From assembly GCF_000422425.1 (NCBI RefSeq), contig NZ_AULT01000058.1, positions 1 to 32,399 on the forward strand: a stretch of DNA of 32,399 nt, written 5' to 3'. A program made the position numbers and the translations under genes. Origin of the DNA: Oceanospirillum beijerinckii DSM 7166. GTDB lineage: Bacteria; Pseudomonadota; Gammaproteobacteria; Pseudomonadales; Halomonadaceae. Below are positions 7,893-17,400 of the stretch, one piece after another; within the stretch, counting starts at the first letter, position 1; every line of letters begins with the position of its first letter. The notes under the pieces were generated by a model, which saw nothing but the letters and a program-made list of their open reading frames with translations, had not been told where the DNA came from and ran no database searches.

Positions 7893-7944
7893 CGCCAAAG
7901 TAAAAAATGACCTGCCCGGCAGGATCAAATAGCAAGAGGTCACT

Positions 7945-8247
7945 ATGGAACTACTGCCAAGAGAGAAAGATAAGCTGCTGATCTTTACTGCAGCCCTGCT
8001 GGCGGAACGACGCCTGAACCGTGGACTGAAACTGAATTACCCGGAGGCGGTTGCCTTTATCACCATGGAGATCATAGAGGGTGCCCGTGACGGTAAAACC
8101 GTTGCTGAACTGATGAGCTACGGCAAAACCCTGCTCAATGCGGATCAGGTGATGGAGGGCGTACCGGAACTGATCCATGAGGTTCAGGTAGAAGCCACCT
8201 TCCCCGACGGCACCAAGCTTGTCACCGTTCACCAGCCTATCTGCTAA
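7945..8247 (+). CDS. ureA: Urease subunit gamma UreA
   Basis: Smallest structural subunit of urease, 100 aa and full length. It starts [23 protein letters not shown] and contains [10 protein letters not shown] and the ending VTVHQPI, all diagnostic. AAGAGG precedes the start. It is 12 nt upstream of the fused beta-alpha gene, with which it forms the (UreABC)3 trimer in the cytoplasm that hydrolyses urea to ammonia and carbamate. Confidence 0.97.
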   Translation: MELLPREKDKLLIFTAALLAERRLNRGLKLNYPEAVAFITMEIIEGARDGKTVAELMSYGKTLLNADQVMEGVPELIHEVQVEATFPDGTKLVTVHQPIC

Positions 8248-8259
8248 GGAGAGATCACC

Positions 8260-10359
8260 ATGACTGATAAGGATTCACAAACCTCTGACCTCTTTATTCC
8301 CGGCGAAGTAAAAGCCGCAGCAGGGCAGATTACGCTTAACGAAGGCCGCAAGGTGATCGTCCTTCGTGTCGAAAACACCGGCGACCGTCCGATTCAGGTA
8401 GGCTCCCATTATCACTTTGCGGAAACCAATCCGGCACTGAGTTTTGACCGAGAAGCCGCCAAAGGCTTCCACCTGAATATCGCCTCCGGCACTGCGGTTC
8501 GTTTCGAGCCCGGTCAGGGTCGTGAAGTTCAACTGGTGGAATTTGCCGGAAGCAAAACCATTTATGGTTTCCGCGGTGAAGTGATGGGCCCGCTTGAAGA
8601 CGCAGGCAGCTCGGACACCAGCGCTGAAACATCCTCGGTGACGATGGACCGCACCGCCTATGCTCAGATGTTTGGCCCAACAGTCGGTGACAAGGTCAGA
8701 CTTGGCGATACTGATCTCTGGATTCAGGTCGAGAAAGATTTCACCGTTTATGGCGATGAAGTGAAATTCGGTGGCGGCAAGGTGATCCGTGATGGCATGG
8801 GTCAGAGTCAGCAGGTAAATGAACCCACCGATGGCAGCGAAGGCGCTATGGATCTGGTAATCACCAATGCCGTTATTCTGGATCACTGGGGTATCGTCAA
8901 AGGAGATGTCGGTATCAAGGCCGGTCGTATCGTCCGTGTCGGTAAAGCCGGTAACCCGGATGTTCAGGCCAATGTGGATATCATCGTTGGTCCGGGCACC
9001 GAAGTGATCGCCGGGGAAGGCTCGATTCTGACCGCTGGCGGCATCGACGCCCATATTCACTTTATCTGCCCGCAGCAGATCGAAGAGGCCCTGATGAGCG
9101 GTGTCACCACCATGATCGGCGGCGGCACGGGACCTGCCACCGGCACCAATGCGACCACCTGTACACCGGGCCCCTGGTATATCGGCAAAATGCTGCAAAG
9201 TACCGATGATATGCCGATGAATCTGGGTTTCCTCGGTAAAGGCAATGCTTCTCAGCCAGAAGCGCTGGAAGAACAATTGGAAGCCGGTGTCTGCGGCCTG
9301 AAACTGCATGAAGACTGGGGCACAACACCGGCTTCTATCGACTGCTGCCTGAGCGTGGCGGAAAAGTATGATGTACAGGTGGCGATTCATACTGACACCC
9401 TGAATGAATCCGGTTTTGTCGATGACACGATTGGCGCGTTCAAAGGCCGTGTTATCCACACCTATCACACCGAAGGGGCTGGCGGTGGTCACGCGCCGGA
9501 TATTATCCGCGCCTGTGCTTACCCCAATGTGCTGCCCTCTTCCACCAACCCGACCCGCCCTTACACGGTCAATACGGTGGATGAACACCTCGATATGCTG
9601 ATGGTCTGCCATCACCTCGACAGCTCGATTCCAGAAGACGTGGCTTTTGCTGATTCCCGTATCCGCAAGGAAACCATCGCCGCCGAGGATATTTTCCACG
9701 ATCGCGGGGCTTTCTCCATGATCTCCTCCGATTCCCAGGCGATGGGCCGTGTCGGTGAAGTGGTTACCCGTACCTGGCAGACGGCTCACAAGATGAAAAC
9801 TCAGTTTGGCCTGCTGCCGGAAGATCAGGATGTGGGCTGCGATAACTTCCGTGCCCGCCGTTATGTGGCCAAGTACACCATCAATCCGGCGATTACTCAC
9901 GGTGTCTCTCACGAAGTCGGCTCTATTGAACCGGGCAAGCTGGCGGATCTGGTGCTGTGGAAACCCGCTTTCTTTGCGACTAAGCCTTCGATGATTATCA
10001 AGGGCGGTATGATCGCCGCGGCCCCTATGGGTGATCCGAATGCCTCTATCCCGACGCCACAGCCGGTGCATTACCGCCCTATGTTCGGTGCTCATGGCAA
10101 AGCGGCCAGCCAAACCTCCGTCACCTTTGTTTCCAAAGCGGCGCTGGATAACGGCATCCGGGAAAAACTGGGCCTTAACCGTGAACTGGTAGCCTGCGCT
10201 AATACCCGCAACATCAGCAAAAACGATATGGTGCTGAACAACTGGCAGCCGGATATCACCGTTGACCCGCAAACCTATGAGGTACGCGCTGACGGTGAAC
10301 TGCTGACCTGTGAGCCTGCGACTGAACTGCCGCTGGCACAACGTTTTAATCTGTTCTGA
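8260..10359 (+). CDS. ureBC: Fused urease beta-alpha subunit (UreB-UreC)
   Basis: A single 699-aa product. Residues ~10-110 are UreB ([27 protein letters not shown], ...AVRFEPGQ). A Ser/Thr-rich linker of about 16 residues (112-128) leads into UreC at [12 protein letters not shown] (129 on). All catalytic residues are present at a constant offset of 131 from Klebsiella UreC: nickel ligands H265, H267, H377, H403 and D491, the carbamylated K348, and H350, C450 and H451. The frame is continuous and there is no ribosome site before the internal Met 129, so this is a true fusion and not a sequencing join. GGAGAG precedes the start. Separate ureB and ureC are the usual bacterial form; Helicobacter instead fuses gamma and beta. 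Confidence 0.95.
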   Translation: MTDKDSQTSDLFIPGEVKAAAGQITLNEGRKVIVLRVENTGDRPIQVGSHYHFAETNPALSFDREAAKGFHLNIASGTAVRFEPGQGREVQLVEFAGSKTIYGFRGEVMGPLEDAGSSDTSAETSSVTMDRTAYAQMFGPTVGDKVRLGDTDLWIQVEKDFTVYGDEVKFGGGKVIRDGMGQSQQVNEPTDGSEGAMDLVITNAVILDHWGIVKGDVGIKAGRIVRVGKAGNPDVQANVDIIVGPGTEVIAGEGSILTAGGIDAHIHFICPQQIEEALMSGVTTMIGGGTGPATGTNATTCTPGPWYIGKMLQSTDDMPMNLGFLGKGNASQPEALEEQLEAGVCGLKLHEDWGTTPASIDCCLSVAEKYDVQVAIHTDTLNESGFVDDTIGAFKGRVIHTYHTEGAGGGHAPDIIRACAYPNVLPSSTNPTRPYTVNTVDEHLDMLMVCHHLDSSIPEDVAFADSRIRKETIAAEDIFHDRGAFSMISSDSQAMGRVGEVVTRTWQTAHKMKTQFGLLPEDQDVGCDNFRARRYVAKYTINPAITHGVSHEVGSIEPGKLADLVLWKPAFFATKPSMIIKGGMIAAAPMGDPNASIPTPQPVHYRPMFGAHGKAASQTSVTFVSKAALDNGIREKLGLNRELVACANTRNISKNDMVLNNWQPDITVDPQTYEVRADGELLTCEPATELPLAQRFNLF

Positions 10360-10428
10360 TGGTGGGTTTTAAATACTCTATTACAGCAGATAAGCCAGCT
10401 ATTAAGGACAGTGAATAGGAAAACCAAG

Positions 10429-11016
10429 ATGCTTGAAATTTACGAACGCCTGGGCACCGAAAAAGCAGGCCCTATTTACGCTACAGTGACTCTGAATCAT
10501 GAGCAGAGGGATCGCGGCCGGCTGCGCCTGACCAGTGCCGATGGTGAAGAGGTGCGCGTATTTCTGGAGCGCGGCACCGCCCTTCAGGTAGGTGAATATC
10601 TGAGATCCCACTGCGGAAAGATCGTCAAGGTAGAAGGAGCCATCGAGCCCGTGACCGAAGCCCGTTGCGATGACTGGCACACCTTTGCCCGCGCCTGTTA
10701 TCACCTGGGCAACCGGCATGTGAAGTTGCAGGTCGGTGAACGCTGGCTGCGCATCACACCGGATCATGTGCTGGAGGAGATGCTGGAGCTGTTGGAGCTG
10801 ACCATAGTGCATACCGAAGCCGTGTTCGTGCCGGAAAACGGCGCTTATTTTAAAGGCCTCGGCGGTCATTCTCACGGTCATGATCATGGACATTCCCATG
10901 GCCATGATCATGAGCATGAGCACAGTCACGATTACAGTCTCGATCATTCGCATAGCCATGGTCACTCCCACAGCCATGATCATTCCCATGAGCCGGGACA
11001 TCACCATGAACACTGA
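10429..11016 (+). CDS. ureE: Urease nickel metallochaperone UreE with His-rich tail
   Basis: UreE carries nickel to the UreDFG-urease complex. ATG 10429 follows AGGA and gives MLEIYERLG, the usual beginning; GTG 10411 in frame is possible. Of 195 aa, the first ~145 form the UreE core (RGRLRLTSADGEEVRVFLERGTALQ, then CYHLGNRHVKLQV). The last ~50 residues are a GHSHGHDH-type tail with about 23 His, able to bind several nickel ions. The gene's end overlaps the ureF start by about 11 nt. Confidence 0.93.
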   Translation: MLEIYERLGTEKAGPIYATVTLNHEQRDRGRLRLTSADGEEVRVFLERGTALQVGEYLRSHCGKIVKVEGAIEPVTEARCDDWHTFARACYHLGNRHVKLQVGERWLRITPDHVLEEMLELLELTIVHTEAVFVPENGAYFKGLGGHSHGHDHGHSHGHDHEHEHSHDYSLDHSHSHGHSHSHDHSHEPGHHHEH

Positions 11017-11735
11017 GCCGGATAGCGCTTCTGTATCAGCAGCGCCAGCGATGACCGATCTGAGTCTGGTGCGCCTGATGCATCTGGCTTCCGTCAGTCT
11101 TCCGGTGGGGGGGCTATGCCTTCTCTCACGGCATGGAGTACGCCATAGACGCAGGCTGGATTCGCAAAGCGGATCAGGTGGAACATTGGGTTCGGGAACA
11201 GCTGCATCTGGGGCTTTCGGGCACGGATATTCCTTTGCTCAGGCTGTCGATGGAGGCCTGCGTTCAGGAAGACTGGCCCGAGTCAAAGCGTATTAAAGAG
11301 TTAAAGCGCATCAATGAGCTGACACTGGCCTGCCGGGAAACCCATGAACTGACCCTGACGGATACCGCTATGGGTGAAGCTCTGATGCGGCTGATGAACA
11401 GCCTGCAGATGGCTCAGCCCTTCAGCAAAAGTGAACCTGTGAGCTTTGTCTGCTTGTTCGCTTTGGCAGCATCTCTCTGGCAGATCCCCTATCGGGCAGC
11501 AGCCAGCGGCTTTCTCTGGTCCTGGCTGGAAAACCAGATCGCGGCTGCCACCAAGCTGGTGCCATTGGGGCAGACACAGGCACAACAGCTGCTGGTTGCT
11601 CTGCAACCGGAGCTGGCCGCCGTCATCGAACAGGCTGAAAAGATTTCTGAAGAGGAGATTGGTGCAGGCTTGCCTGCTTTAGCCATCGCCAGCTCTCAAC
11701 ATGAACATATGTATTCCCGACTCTTTCGTTCCTGA
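11006..11735 (+). pseudogene. ureF: Urease accessory protein UreF, split by a single-base frameshift
   Basis: UreF acts with UreD and UreG in nickel insertion. The N-terminal part reads from ATG 11006 (MNTEPDSASVS..., then SLVRLMHLASVSLPVGG). The rest, YAFSHGMEYAIDAGWIRKAD to SRLFRS, lies in the next frame and ends at 11735. The shift falls exactly in a run of seven G at 11107-11113; with six G the frame is continuous and gives a normal 242-aa UreF with the conserved PVGGYAFSHGMEYA motif. As written, the first frame runs into a stop at 11296. Possible causes are a homopolymer sequencing error, a real inactivating or phase-variable slip, or ribosomal/polymerase slippage. All neighbours are intact, which favours error or slippage over decay. 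Confidence 0.88.
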
Positions 11736-11845
11736 TCCTTGCTATAGAACTCTGTGGGATAACTGCAGATAAAGCAGCCGGTGGCTACAGCCGGGAGGCA
11801 TCAGAACGACACAGAACCGGATAAAAATTAAAACGAGGAGATCTT

Positions 11846-12493
11846 ATGACCAAACCAAAACAAACATTACGCGTCGGTGTGGGTGGCCCGGTAGGCTCAG
11901 GTAAAACAGCGCTGCTGCGTTCATTGTGCGCGGCCCTGCGTGATCACTACGATATTGCCGTAGTCACCAACGATATCTATACCAAAGAAGACGCAAAATT
12001 CCTCACCGAACATGAAGCACTCAGTGCTGACCGTATTATCGGTGTCGAAACCGGAGGTTGTCCTCATACCGCCATCCGGGAAGATGCTTCCATGAACCTT
12101 GCGGCTATCGACCAGCTGGTTGAACGCCACGGCGCACTGGATGTGGTGTTTGTGGAAAGTGGCGGCGACAACCTGAGCGCCACCTTTAGCCCGGAACTGT
12201 CAGACCTGACCATCTATGTGATCGACGTATCAGCCGGTGACAAGATTCCCCGTAAAGGTGGCCCCGGTATCACCAAATCCGACCTGCTGATTATCAACAA
12301 AACCGATCTGGCTCCGATTGTGGGTGCGTCCCTTGAGGTGATGGATCGTGATGCTAAACTGATGCGCGGTGAACGGCCTTTTATCTTTTCCAATCTGAAA
12401 GTGGCGCAGGGGCTGGATGATATTATTCAGTTTATCGTCACCGAAGGTATGTTGGAGCAGAAAACCTTGCCTGCCGCAGAAGCGGTGGTTTGA
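11846..12493 (+). CDS. ureG: Urease accessory GTPase UreG
   Basis: SIMIBI-class GTPase that delivers nickel and couples GTP hydrolysis to urease activation. It is 215 aa and full length. P-loop GGPVGSGKT is at residues 13-21, the nickel-binding Cys-Pro-His at 72-74 ([11 protein letters not shown]), ESGGDNL around 104-110 and the guanine-specificity NKTD at 151-154. GAGGAG precedes the start. A 110-nt gap separates it from ureF, and AT-rich DNA (12494-12558) separates it from the permease gene. Confidence 0.97.
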   Translation: MTKPKQTLRVGVGGPVGSGKTALLRSLCAALRDHYDIAVVTNDIYTKEDAKFLTEHEALSADRIIGVETGGCPHTAIREDASMNLAAIDQLVERHGALDVVFVESGGDNLSATFSPELSDLTIYVIDVSAGDKIPRKGGPGITKSDLLIINKTDLAPIVGASLEVMDRDAKLMRGERPFIFSNLKVAQGLDDIIQFIVTEGMLEQKTLPAAEAVV

Positions 12494-12558
12494 ATAATAA
12501 AATATATTTTTAACTATTTGATTTAAATATAGAATTTGTATTTTTATAGGATATTGGC

Positions 12559-13125
12559 ATGAAAAAGATTTTAGCAACACTGGCCTTTTTGGCACCTGCA
12601 ACGGCTATGGCGCATAGTGGACATGAAGTATCGGGCTTTCTGGCCGGTTTAAGTCACCCTGTTGGCGGTCTGGATCACCTGTTAGCGATGGTTGCCGTTG
12701 GCTTATGGGCAGCCCGTATGGGCGGTAAAGCACAGTGGACTGTGCCTGCTGCGTTTGTGGTGACTATGCTGCTGGGTGGCGTTTTGGCAGTATCCGGTGT
12801 GGCGGTGCCTTTTGTTGAAGGTGGTATCGTCCTGTCCGTAATTGCGATGGGTGTCCTGTTGGCCTTTGCCGTTAAATTCCATCCAGCAGTCTGTGCTGCT
12901 TTGGTGGCGGGTTTTGCCCTGTTCCACGGTGCGGCTCACGGTACAGAAATGCCGCTGGAAGCCAGTGGTCTGGCATACGGTGTGGGCTTTGCTCTGGCTA
13001 CAGCTGCTCTACATAGTGTGGGTATCGTTCTGGCAAAAGCCAGCATTCAGATTAAAGCCGAGCTGGCGACACGTATTGCTGGTGGTGCGATTGCGGTGAC
13101 CGGTTTAGCGATGGTGGCGGCATAA
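12559..13125 (+). CDS. ureJ: HupE/UreJ-family nickel permease
   Basis: A 188-aa inner-membrane protein with a signal-like start (MKKILATLAFLAPATAMAHSG) and the family signature HPVGGLDHLLAMVAVGLWAA around residues 32-52. A second His-rich stretch, FHGAAHGTEMP, follows; these His are thought to bind nickel. The family imports nickel or cobalt for hydrogenase (HupE) or urease (UreJ). The position after ureG supports nickel for urease. AGGA in tataggatattggc is the ribosome site. A hairpin with a U-run lies about 80 nt after the stop. Confidence 0.9.
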   Translation: MKKILATLAFLAPATAMAHSGHEVSGFLAGLSHPVGGLDHLLAMVAVGLWAARMGGKAQWTVPAAFVVTMLLGGVLAVSGVAVPFVEGGIVLSVIAMGVLLAFAVKFHPAVCAALVAGFALFHGAAHGTEMPLEASGLAYGVGFALATAALHSVGIVLAKASIQIKAELATRIAGGAIAVTGLAMVAA

Positions 13126-13207
13126 TATCAAGCGGCATGCCGACTATACGGTAGATAGCAGTGTTTTGCAGTTTCGAATAATCTGTGTAATTCGGTTGGT
13201 ATAACGT

Positions 13208-13236
13208 AAGCCCTGGCTATTTCAGTCGGGGCTTTT
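13208..13236 (+). terminator. Intrinsic terminator after ureJ
   Basis: aagccc (13208-13213) pairs with gggctt (13229-13234), followed by a short T tract. It is suitably placed to end the ure operon before the convergent regulator gene. Confidence 0.6.
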
Positions 13237-13277
13237 GCTTGCTATAAGCCTCAAGACATCTGTTACAGTTATACAAG

Positions 13278-13345
13278 AGCGCCTGTTACAAAAGAGCGCC
13301 TGTTACAAAAGGGTGTTTGCTACAAAAGAACGTCCGATACGAAAT
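13278..13345. repeat. 17-bp tandem repeat between convergent genes
   Basis: Four adjacent 17-bp units: two identical copies of agcgcctgttacaaaag (13278-13294, 13295-13311), then ggtgtttgctacaaaag and a more degenerate aacgtccgatacgaaat. A related stretch precedes them at about 13254-13277. No coding function is seen; it lies in the spacer between ureJ and the response regulator. Confidence 0.8.
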
Positions 13346-13363
13346 AAACGTCAGATAAAACGG

Positions 13364-14407
13364 CTACTCGACCGCTAATAAACGTAATGCAATTCCTGCC
13401 GCTGCGGTTCGGTTTTCGACGCCCAGCTTCGGAAAAATCTGCTCCAGATGCTTGTTAACGGTTCTGGGGCTCATGGTCAGGATTTCAGCCGCTTCCCGGT
13501 TCGTTTTGCCATTCGCGATCCAGTACAACACTTCAGATTCCCGTTCTGTCAGGTTCAGTTTTTCTTTCAGCATGGTCGAGCCTGTGGCGCGTTGGCCATC
13601 AATCAGTTTAAGTAATTTCTCGCCATTTTCCTGATGGCTGATCAGTTTAATCTCCAGTGGATAGTTTTTGGGGCTATCTGGCAGTGGGTTGTCCGTAGTA
13701 ATACTAGGCTTTGTATTTGAACCTGAAGGGAGCGGTGGCCCGACGAGCTTGAGTTGCTGGTTCAGATCAGGCCTATGGGTCAACCATTGTGCAATTTGTG
13801 GTGCCAGCTGTGTGCTCTGCCAGTGTTCATCCGCACCAGATCGCGCCAGCAGAGCATAGGTTTGCGGTGTGGCCCATCGAATATGGCCTGTATCGTTGAC
13901 TGTCATCAGATGCTGACCGGTACTGTCCAGTGCGGACTGGGCGCTATTGGTTAATCTGGCATTGGTCAGATGAACCTTCATTCGGGCTAATAGCTCATTG
14001 GGATTAATCGGTTTAGTCAGATAATCCACACCACCGGCTTCCAGGCCGCGCACGATATCATCGGTTTCGGTCAACCCGGTCATAAATATCACGGGGATAG
14101 CGGCCAGTTCCGGGTCGGCTTTTAGCTGCTGGCAGGTTTCAAAGCCATCCATATTGGGCATGATGGCATCCAATAGAATCATATCCGGCCTGACTTTACG
14201 GGCGATGGTCAGAGCCTGCCGCCCCTCCAGGGCGACAAGTACATTAATGCCTGCACTTTCCAGGGTGTCATTAATCAGGCTTAGTGTATCCGGGGAATCA
14301 TCTACCACCAGCACCATATCGCATAACGGCGTTTGACTGGACTGAGCCTGAGAAATACTTCTGGTGTTGAGGGTTGACTGCGTAGCCGTCAGGTCCGGTA
14401 TGGTCAT
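13364..14407 (-). CDS. LuxR/NarL-type response regulator, partner of the adjacent kinase
   Basis: A 347-aa DNA-binding response regulator. The receiver spans residues ~30-145, with acidic pocket VDD (35-37), phospho-acceptor D80 in MILLDAIMPNMDGF and K132 in YLTKPI. Residues ~160-275 are a PAS-like or unassigned middle region (NDTGHIRWATPQTYALLARS), which plain NarL-type regulators lack. A LuxR helix-turn-helix lies at ~284-345 (LTERESEVLYWIANGKTNREAA, then SPRTVNKHLEQIFPKLGVENR). Its start overlaps the kinase stop by 4 nt, so the two are a translationally coupled pair. Target genes are not shown by the sequence; the 7-2-7 repeat before urtA and the neighbouring ure genes suggest urea or nitrogen-compound uptake. 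Confidence 0.9.
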   Translation of the reverse strand: MTIPDLTATQSTLNTRSISQAQSSQTPLCDMVLVVDDSPDTLSLINDTLESAGINVLVALEGRQALTIARKVRPDMILLDAIMPNMDGFETCQQLKADPELAAIPVIFMTGLTETDDIVRGLEAGGVDYLTKPINPNELLARMKVHLTNARLTNSAQSALDSTGQHLMTVNDTGHIRWATPQTYALLARSGADEHWQSTQLAPQIAQWLTHRPDLNQQLKLVGPPLPSGSNTKPSITTDNPLPDSPKNYPLEIKLISHQENGEKLLKLIDGQRATGSTMLKEKLNLTERESEVLYWIANGKTNREAAEILTMSPRTVNKHLEQIFPKLGVENRTAAAGIALRLLAVE

Positions 14408-17400
14408 AGTGATGACTCCTTCCGTTCAGAATGCTTGGCGATATAGTCGGCAATGGCGGCTAACTGGAAGCCATTCACCATCTGCTGTAGAGCGTCGAGG
14501 TGTTTAGCGGGTACAACAGCGCCTGAAGCCTGAGAGTGTTGCGGGTGTTGAGGGTGTTGAGATTGAGGATAAGCAGACGGCTCTTGCCATAAAGGGGATT
14601 CTTCCCATAAATGGCGTTCTTCCCAGAGCTGCTCCAGAACCTGTCGCACCCCCTTGGCAAACCCGGTATCTGCGTAGGCAATCAGCTCGGCGATGAGAGG
14701 ATGATCTGGAATAAACTCAGGGGCTGATTCAGGGGGCGGTTCAGGAACTGGTTCAGAATTTGATCGAGGGATCGATTCAGAGACACGCTTTGAAACTGGT
14801 TCCAGAATAGGCTCTGACACCGGTTTAGCCGCTGGTGCTGAGATCGATTGCTCATCTGTTTTCCGCCAGCTCCATTGCAGATTCAGTTGCTCGGCCAGTT
14901 TATCCAGTAACTTATGATTGGCGATCGGTTTAACCAGATAATCGTTATACGCGGCTTGATCTTCTGCCGCCCGATAGTGTTCCTGGGCATCGGCAGACAG
15001 CATCACAATCGGTTCTCTGACCTCGCGTTCTCTAAGCTTGTGAGCCAGCTCCAGGCCATTAATACCCGGCATAGAGACATCTAACAAGAAAAGATCCGGC
15101 GAGCGCTGACCATCCAATTGATCCAGCAACTTAAGACAGCTTTCGCCATCATGAGCTTCCAGGGTAATAAAGCCCAGTGGCGTGAGCAGATCCGATAACA
15201 GCCCTCGCAGGATAGGGTCATCATCGACCAGACACAAGGTTCTCTGATAGCCCTCATAGCCGACAAGGGTTTTCTGCTCGGTCACTTCAGTATTGTCCTG
15301 ATCACCCTGACTGACCCAGGGCAGCATAAGTACCACGGTAAACTCACTGCCTTGATTAACCCGGCTGTTAACCTGCAGATCACCGCCCATAATTTCCGTC
15401 AGCAGACGCACAATGGTTAAGCCCAGACCTGTACCGCTCTGACTGGCGGTATCACGATTTCTGACCCGCTCAAACGGATCAAAAATCCGCTGCAGGTAAT
15501 CATCATCAATGCCAGGGCCAGTATCTTTAATGGTAAACTCAGCCACCTGATTGCGGTAACGTACGGAGAACTCAACCTCGCCCTGAACGGTATACTTCAC
15601 CGCATTGGACAACAGGTTAATCAGTATCTGACGCAGGCGTTTTTCATCGGTCATCACAAACTGAGGCAGTGGGCTGTGGATCTGGCAGTTGAACTGAATC
15701 CCTTTCTGACCGGCCTGCATGGCAAACATGCTACTGAGCTGATCCAGTAACTGAGGCAGATCTACCTGAGTGCGGTACAGATCCAGTCGGCCCGCTTCAA
15801 TACGGGAAATATCCAGTAAGCCTTCGATCAGATCGGTCAGATATTGCCCGCTACGCTGGATAATATCTAAACCATTCTTATGCCCTTGTGGCGTATCCGG
15901 TTTATCGTTCAGCAGCTGAGCATAGCCCAGAATAGACTGTAGCGGCGTTCTCAGTTCATGGCTGATACCGGTCAGATATCGACTTTTTGCTGCATTGGCC
16001 CGTTCTGCCAGCTCTTTGGCTTGCTGTAATGCCAGATCGGTTTCTTGGTGGGCTTCAATCTCATTGATCAGCTTTCGGGTCTGACGATTGGATTCTTTCT
16101 GTGCCACCACCCGACTTTCGTGGGCGAGCAGAAACAGCCAGGAGACGACACCGGATGCGATCAGCAAAGTAAAAAACAGGCTCCAGATCACTTGTTCCAG
16201 CAGTAAGGTTTCTGCGGCCGTTTCTGGCTGCATCTGCCGGTAGACTACCGCTAATAAAGCCGCATTCAACAGATTAACCAGTAACAGCAGACCACCAAAA
16301 CGGGCCAGACGGGAATTGACTCTATGGCTCCAGCGCTGAGGCAGGAATAAAGAGAAAAACTGTATCGCCTGACGGGATACTCGACCTTCCGGTTTGCAGC
16401 TGTCCATACAGCGCACATCCAGTGAGCAGCACAGGGAGCAGATCGGCAGGTCGTAAGCCGGGCAGAAACTCATATCTTCCGCTTCAAAGGCATTCTCACA
16501 GATGCCGCACTTCAACACCGTATGAGCGCCGACAGCGTGGGGGTGTGGTGCCGGTTTAAAGGCCGACAATGTGTTTTCCCGTTCTGCCTCGATTAAAGGC
16601 AGTAGCTCCGGGGACTGACGGGCGATATAAAATCGTCCTTGAGTGAGCCAGGCGATTAAAGGCACAGAGATAAAGCATACGGCGAGGCTAAGGAAGTGAC
16701 TGAGGTTTTTACTGACCTCACCAAATACGCCGAGATAACTCAGTACGCCTAGTCCGGTGGCCAGCAGCATAGAGCCTGTGCCTACCGGGTTGATGTCGTA
16801 CAGATGGGCCCGTTTAAACTCCACATAATCGGGACTTAACCCCAGAGGTTTATTGATCATCAGATCAGCCGCCAATGAACCGAGCCAGCTGACCGCTACA
16901 ATGGCAAAGATTCCCAGAATCGCTTCCAGTGCCTGATAAATACCCAGCTCCATCAGTAATAACGCGATGGTGACATTAAATACCAGCCAGACCACACGTC
17001 CGGGGTGAGAGTGAGTCAGACGAGAGAAGAAATTTGACCAGGCAATGGAGCCCGCATAGGCATTGGTGACGTTGATCTTCATCTGAGACAGAATCACCAT
17101 CAGTGCGGCTAATAGCAGCGCAATACCCGGTGACTGGGTCAGATAATAAAACACCCGTTGGTACATCTGGGTCGGGTCGGTGGCCAGCTCAAAGCTCATG
17201 CCCTGAGAGATCGCCAGATAGGCCAGAAAAGAACCCAGCAGCATCTTAATGACGCCTGGAATCACCCAGCCTGGCCCGGCCAGAATCAGCCAGAACCACC
17301 AGCGTTTCTTATTCTGCTCGGTTTTCTCCGGCATAAATCTCAGGTAATCCACCTGCTCACCAATCTGGGCAACCAGGGCAAAAAATACCGATGCGGCGGC

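Noticed and set aside
8275-10341. A 688-codon open frame on the minus strand covering almost all of ureBC
   Set aside because: It is a shadow of the highly codon-biased urease gene: no ribosome site, no recognisable domain, and low-complexity His/Arg/Gly composition. The plus frame has every catalytic residue.
10866-11010. Repeated catggtcattccc-type DNA considered as a repeat element
   Set aside because: It is the coding sequence of the UreE His-rich tail.
13278-13345. Tandem array considered as CRISPR
   Set aside because: Units are 17 bp and directly adjacent with no spacers, and no cas genes are near.
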